NCBI GenBank assembly: GCA_003135575.1
Contig: PLCG01000068.1
Coordinates: 125,372-132,134, forward strand
Length of the DNA stretch: 6,763 nucleotides
Direction of reading: 5' to 3'
Origin: Nitrososphaerota archaeon
Lineage (GTDB): Archaea; Thermoproteota; Nitrososphaeria; Nitrososphaerales; Gagatemarchaeaceae
The position numbers and the translations under genes were made by a program. This document shows, piece after piece, positions 6,127 to 6,763 of the stretch (position 1 is the first letter of the stretch; every line of letters begins with the position of its first letter). A model generated the notes under the pieces. It was not told where the DNA came from. It saw only the letters and a list, made by a program, of their open reading frames with translations, and searched no databases.

Positions 6127-6148
6127 CAACCAACGCCTTTTGGGCGCA
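6127..6148 (-). other. Noncanonical tRNA intron in the D-loop (about position 19/20)
   Basis: 22 nt. The flanks fold into a textbook 3-4-3 bulge-helix-bulge. The central helix pairs GCCA (tRNA 15-17a) with intron UGGU. The 5' bulge GG^U and 3' bulge UG^U each have the cut after the second base. The inner helix is GCGCC/GGCGU with loop CAAAA. Splicing gives D-loop AGCCAGGUUA and a perfectly paired D-stem GGGA/UCCC. Confidence 0.85.
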
Positions 6149-6190
6149 CCTGGCTTCCCCACCTCGCTGCGGCGAGACGGATTTCTGACT

Positions 6191-6199
6191 CTTATATCC
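6191..6199 (-). promoter_or_regulatory. TATA box of the initiator tRNA gene
   Basis: On the minus strand GGATATAAG, centred about 26 nt before the first tRNA base (6168), the standard archaeal TATA-to-start distance. The preceding GAGAA is purine-rich as in a BRE. It lies in the gap after the HD gene, so the tRNA has its own promoter. Confidence 0.75.
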
Positions 6200-6240
6200 T
6201 TCTCGGAGTTTCCTTGGCCGTCAATCTTTGCGAGAACCAC

Positions 6241-6756
6241 TCAGCGTAAGGACAAGACCAGCGATTCTGCGTCGACCCCGAGGGCCGCGTCCACGTCTTC
6301 CTTGAGCTTCTTCAGCCTCTGCACGTCGTGTCCCTTCTTGACGAACCTCTTGACCTCCTGCTCGAATGGCCTCGCCTTGTCCCCGTCCAGCATCTTGTCA
6401 GCGAAGCACACGATCTTCTGCTCCAGCGTCCTCGGGGTGTATTCCCCCGGTGGGAAGCCAAGCTTGGTCGCTTCCCCCGCGGAAATCCCTGTGCCTACAT
6501 GCCTCCTGACGATCTCGACGACGATGCCGTCGACTCCCTCCTTCTCCAAGATCTCCGCCCCGACATATCCGTGGTTGACTAGCTGCGTCTGGCTCCTCCC
6601 GATGTCGTGCAAGAGCGCTCCCGCATCCACTGCCGCTTGGTTCACCATGTTGCCCCGCTCGGCTGCCTTCTCCGTTAGGAGCCTCGAGATCCTTGCGCAG
6701 CCTTGGCAGTGCGCCACAGTCCGCTCATTGCTCCCGTACTTCCTGTGGAGGGCCAT
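6241..6756 (-). CDS. HD-domain hydrolase, archaeal HDIG family (TIGR00295-like)
   Basis: 171 residues. The HD metal site is complete: H16 in VAHC, H50-D51 in LLHDIG, H62 in VNHG, H86 in RRHVGTG and D120 in FADK. HD proteins of this type are metal-dependent phosphohydrolases acting on nucleotides or related phosphoesters; the substrate of this archaeal group is not established as far as I know. C17 and C20 follow the first His, and a charged helical tail runs from about 131 to the end. The ATG at 6756 is preceded by AGAGGCG, but only seven bases lie upstream, so a longer N-terminus cannot be excluded. GC in sampled lines is clearly higher than in the 4754-5991 block. Confidence 0.85.
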   Translation of the reverse strand: MALHRKYGSNERTVAHCQGCARISRLLTEKAAERGNMVNQAAVDAGALLHDIGRSQTQLVNHGYVGAEILEKEGVDGIVVEIVRRHVGTGISAGEATKLGFPPGEYTPRTLEQKIVCFADKMLDGDKARPFEQEVKRFVKKGHDVQRLKKLKEDVDAALGVDAESLVLSLR

Positions 6757-6763
6757 CGCCTCT

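Larger units (their letters stand above)
6053..6168 (-). tRNA. Initiator tRNA-Met (CAU) with two introns, CCA encoded
   Basis: After removing two introns (22 and 16 nt), the 78-nt product folds completely. The acceptor is AGCGAGG/CCTCGCT, followed by discriminator A and CCA. The D-stem is GGGA/TCCC with loop AGCCAGGTTA. The anticodon arm is GCGGG-CTCATAA-CCCGC, the variable loop AGAGC, and the T-arm GGTGG-TTCAAAT-CCACC. The anticodon CAT is at 6109-6111. The A1-U72 pair and the three G-C pairs at the bottom of the anticodon stem (GGG/CCC) are hallmarks of archaeal initiator tRNA and argue against elongator Met or Ile2. A TATA box lies about 26 nt upstream. Confidence 0.95.

Noticed and set aside
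6120..6148. Reading the first tRNA intron as an insertion at 25/26, using GCCC as the D-stem strand
   Set aside because: That leaves an A-G mismatch in the D-stem and no good BHB. The D-loop placement gives a perfect D-stem and a 3-4-3 BHB.
6053..6168. tRNA-Ile2 (CAU), the substrate of TiaS
   Set aside because: The A1-U72 pair and GGG/CCC anticodon stem pairs identify it as initiator Met, so the shared CAU anticodon with nearby tiaS is not evidence of a substrate link.
6028..6240. 70-codon minus-strand open frame
   Set aside because: It runs through the whole tRNA gene and its introns; the tRNA fold explains the sequence.
1..6763. CRISPR array or insertion sequence
   Set aside because: No regularly spaced repeats, transposase-like protein or terminal inverted repeats were seen.

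Overview
The window looks archaeal, and the gene set fits the Nitrososphaeria (Thaumarchaeota) or a close relative best. The archaeal evidence is direct. It includes a TiaS enzyme, which makes agmatidine and is confined to archaea, and a CCA-encoding initiator tRNA split by two introns that fold into bulge-helix-bulge (BHB) splice motifs. One of these introns is in the D-loop. A TATA box lies about 26 nt upstream of the tRNA. A NirK-type copper protein with a third C-terminal cupredoxin domain points to the Nitrososphaeria, but this placement is inference.

Layout. (1) 64-1884, + strand: a membrane-anchored, exported three-cupredoxin NirK-like protein, followed 18 nt later by a small protein with a twin-arginine (Tat-like) export signal fused to a MoaD/ubiquitin-like beta-grasp domain ending in Gly-Gly. 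The second gene is the most unusual in the window, because MoaD-type proteins normally work in the cytoplasm. (2) 2008-4269, + strand: a VOC/glyoxalase-I-like protein, TiaS, and a CrcB/Fluc fluoride channel. The last two are close enough to be co-transcribed. (3) 4333-4575, - strand: an 80-residue membrane protein, convergent with crcB. (4) 4576-4753: an intergenic stretch holding a 14-bp perfect palindrome and an imperfect copy of the 3' end of the tRNA further along. (5) 4754-5991, - strand: two unrecognised genes joined by an ATGA overlap, with visibly lower GC than the flanking tiaS and HD genes. (6) 6053-6168, - strand: initiator tRNA-Met with two introns. (7) 6241-6756, - strand: an HD-domain hydrolase.

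How the parts may work together. NirK and the exported MoaD-like protein probably form one transcription unit acting on the outer face of the membrane. The two-gene block 4754-5991 sits just downstream of the tRNA 3' end and is bounded on its far side by a 15/17 match to that end. This is the arrangement left by tRNA-targeted integration, so I propose it is a small integrated cassette or a remnant without an integrase. The second protein has a weak resemblance to PD-(D/E)XK nucleases in its C-terminal part. The remaining genes (tiaS, crcB, VOC, HD, tRNA) look like ordinary chromosomal housekeeping genes.
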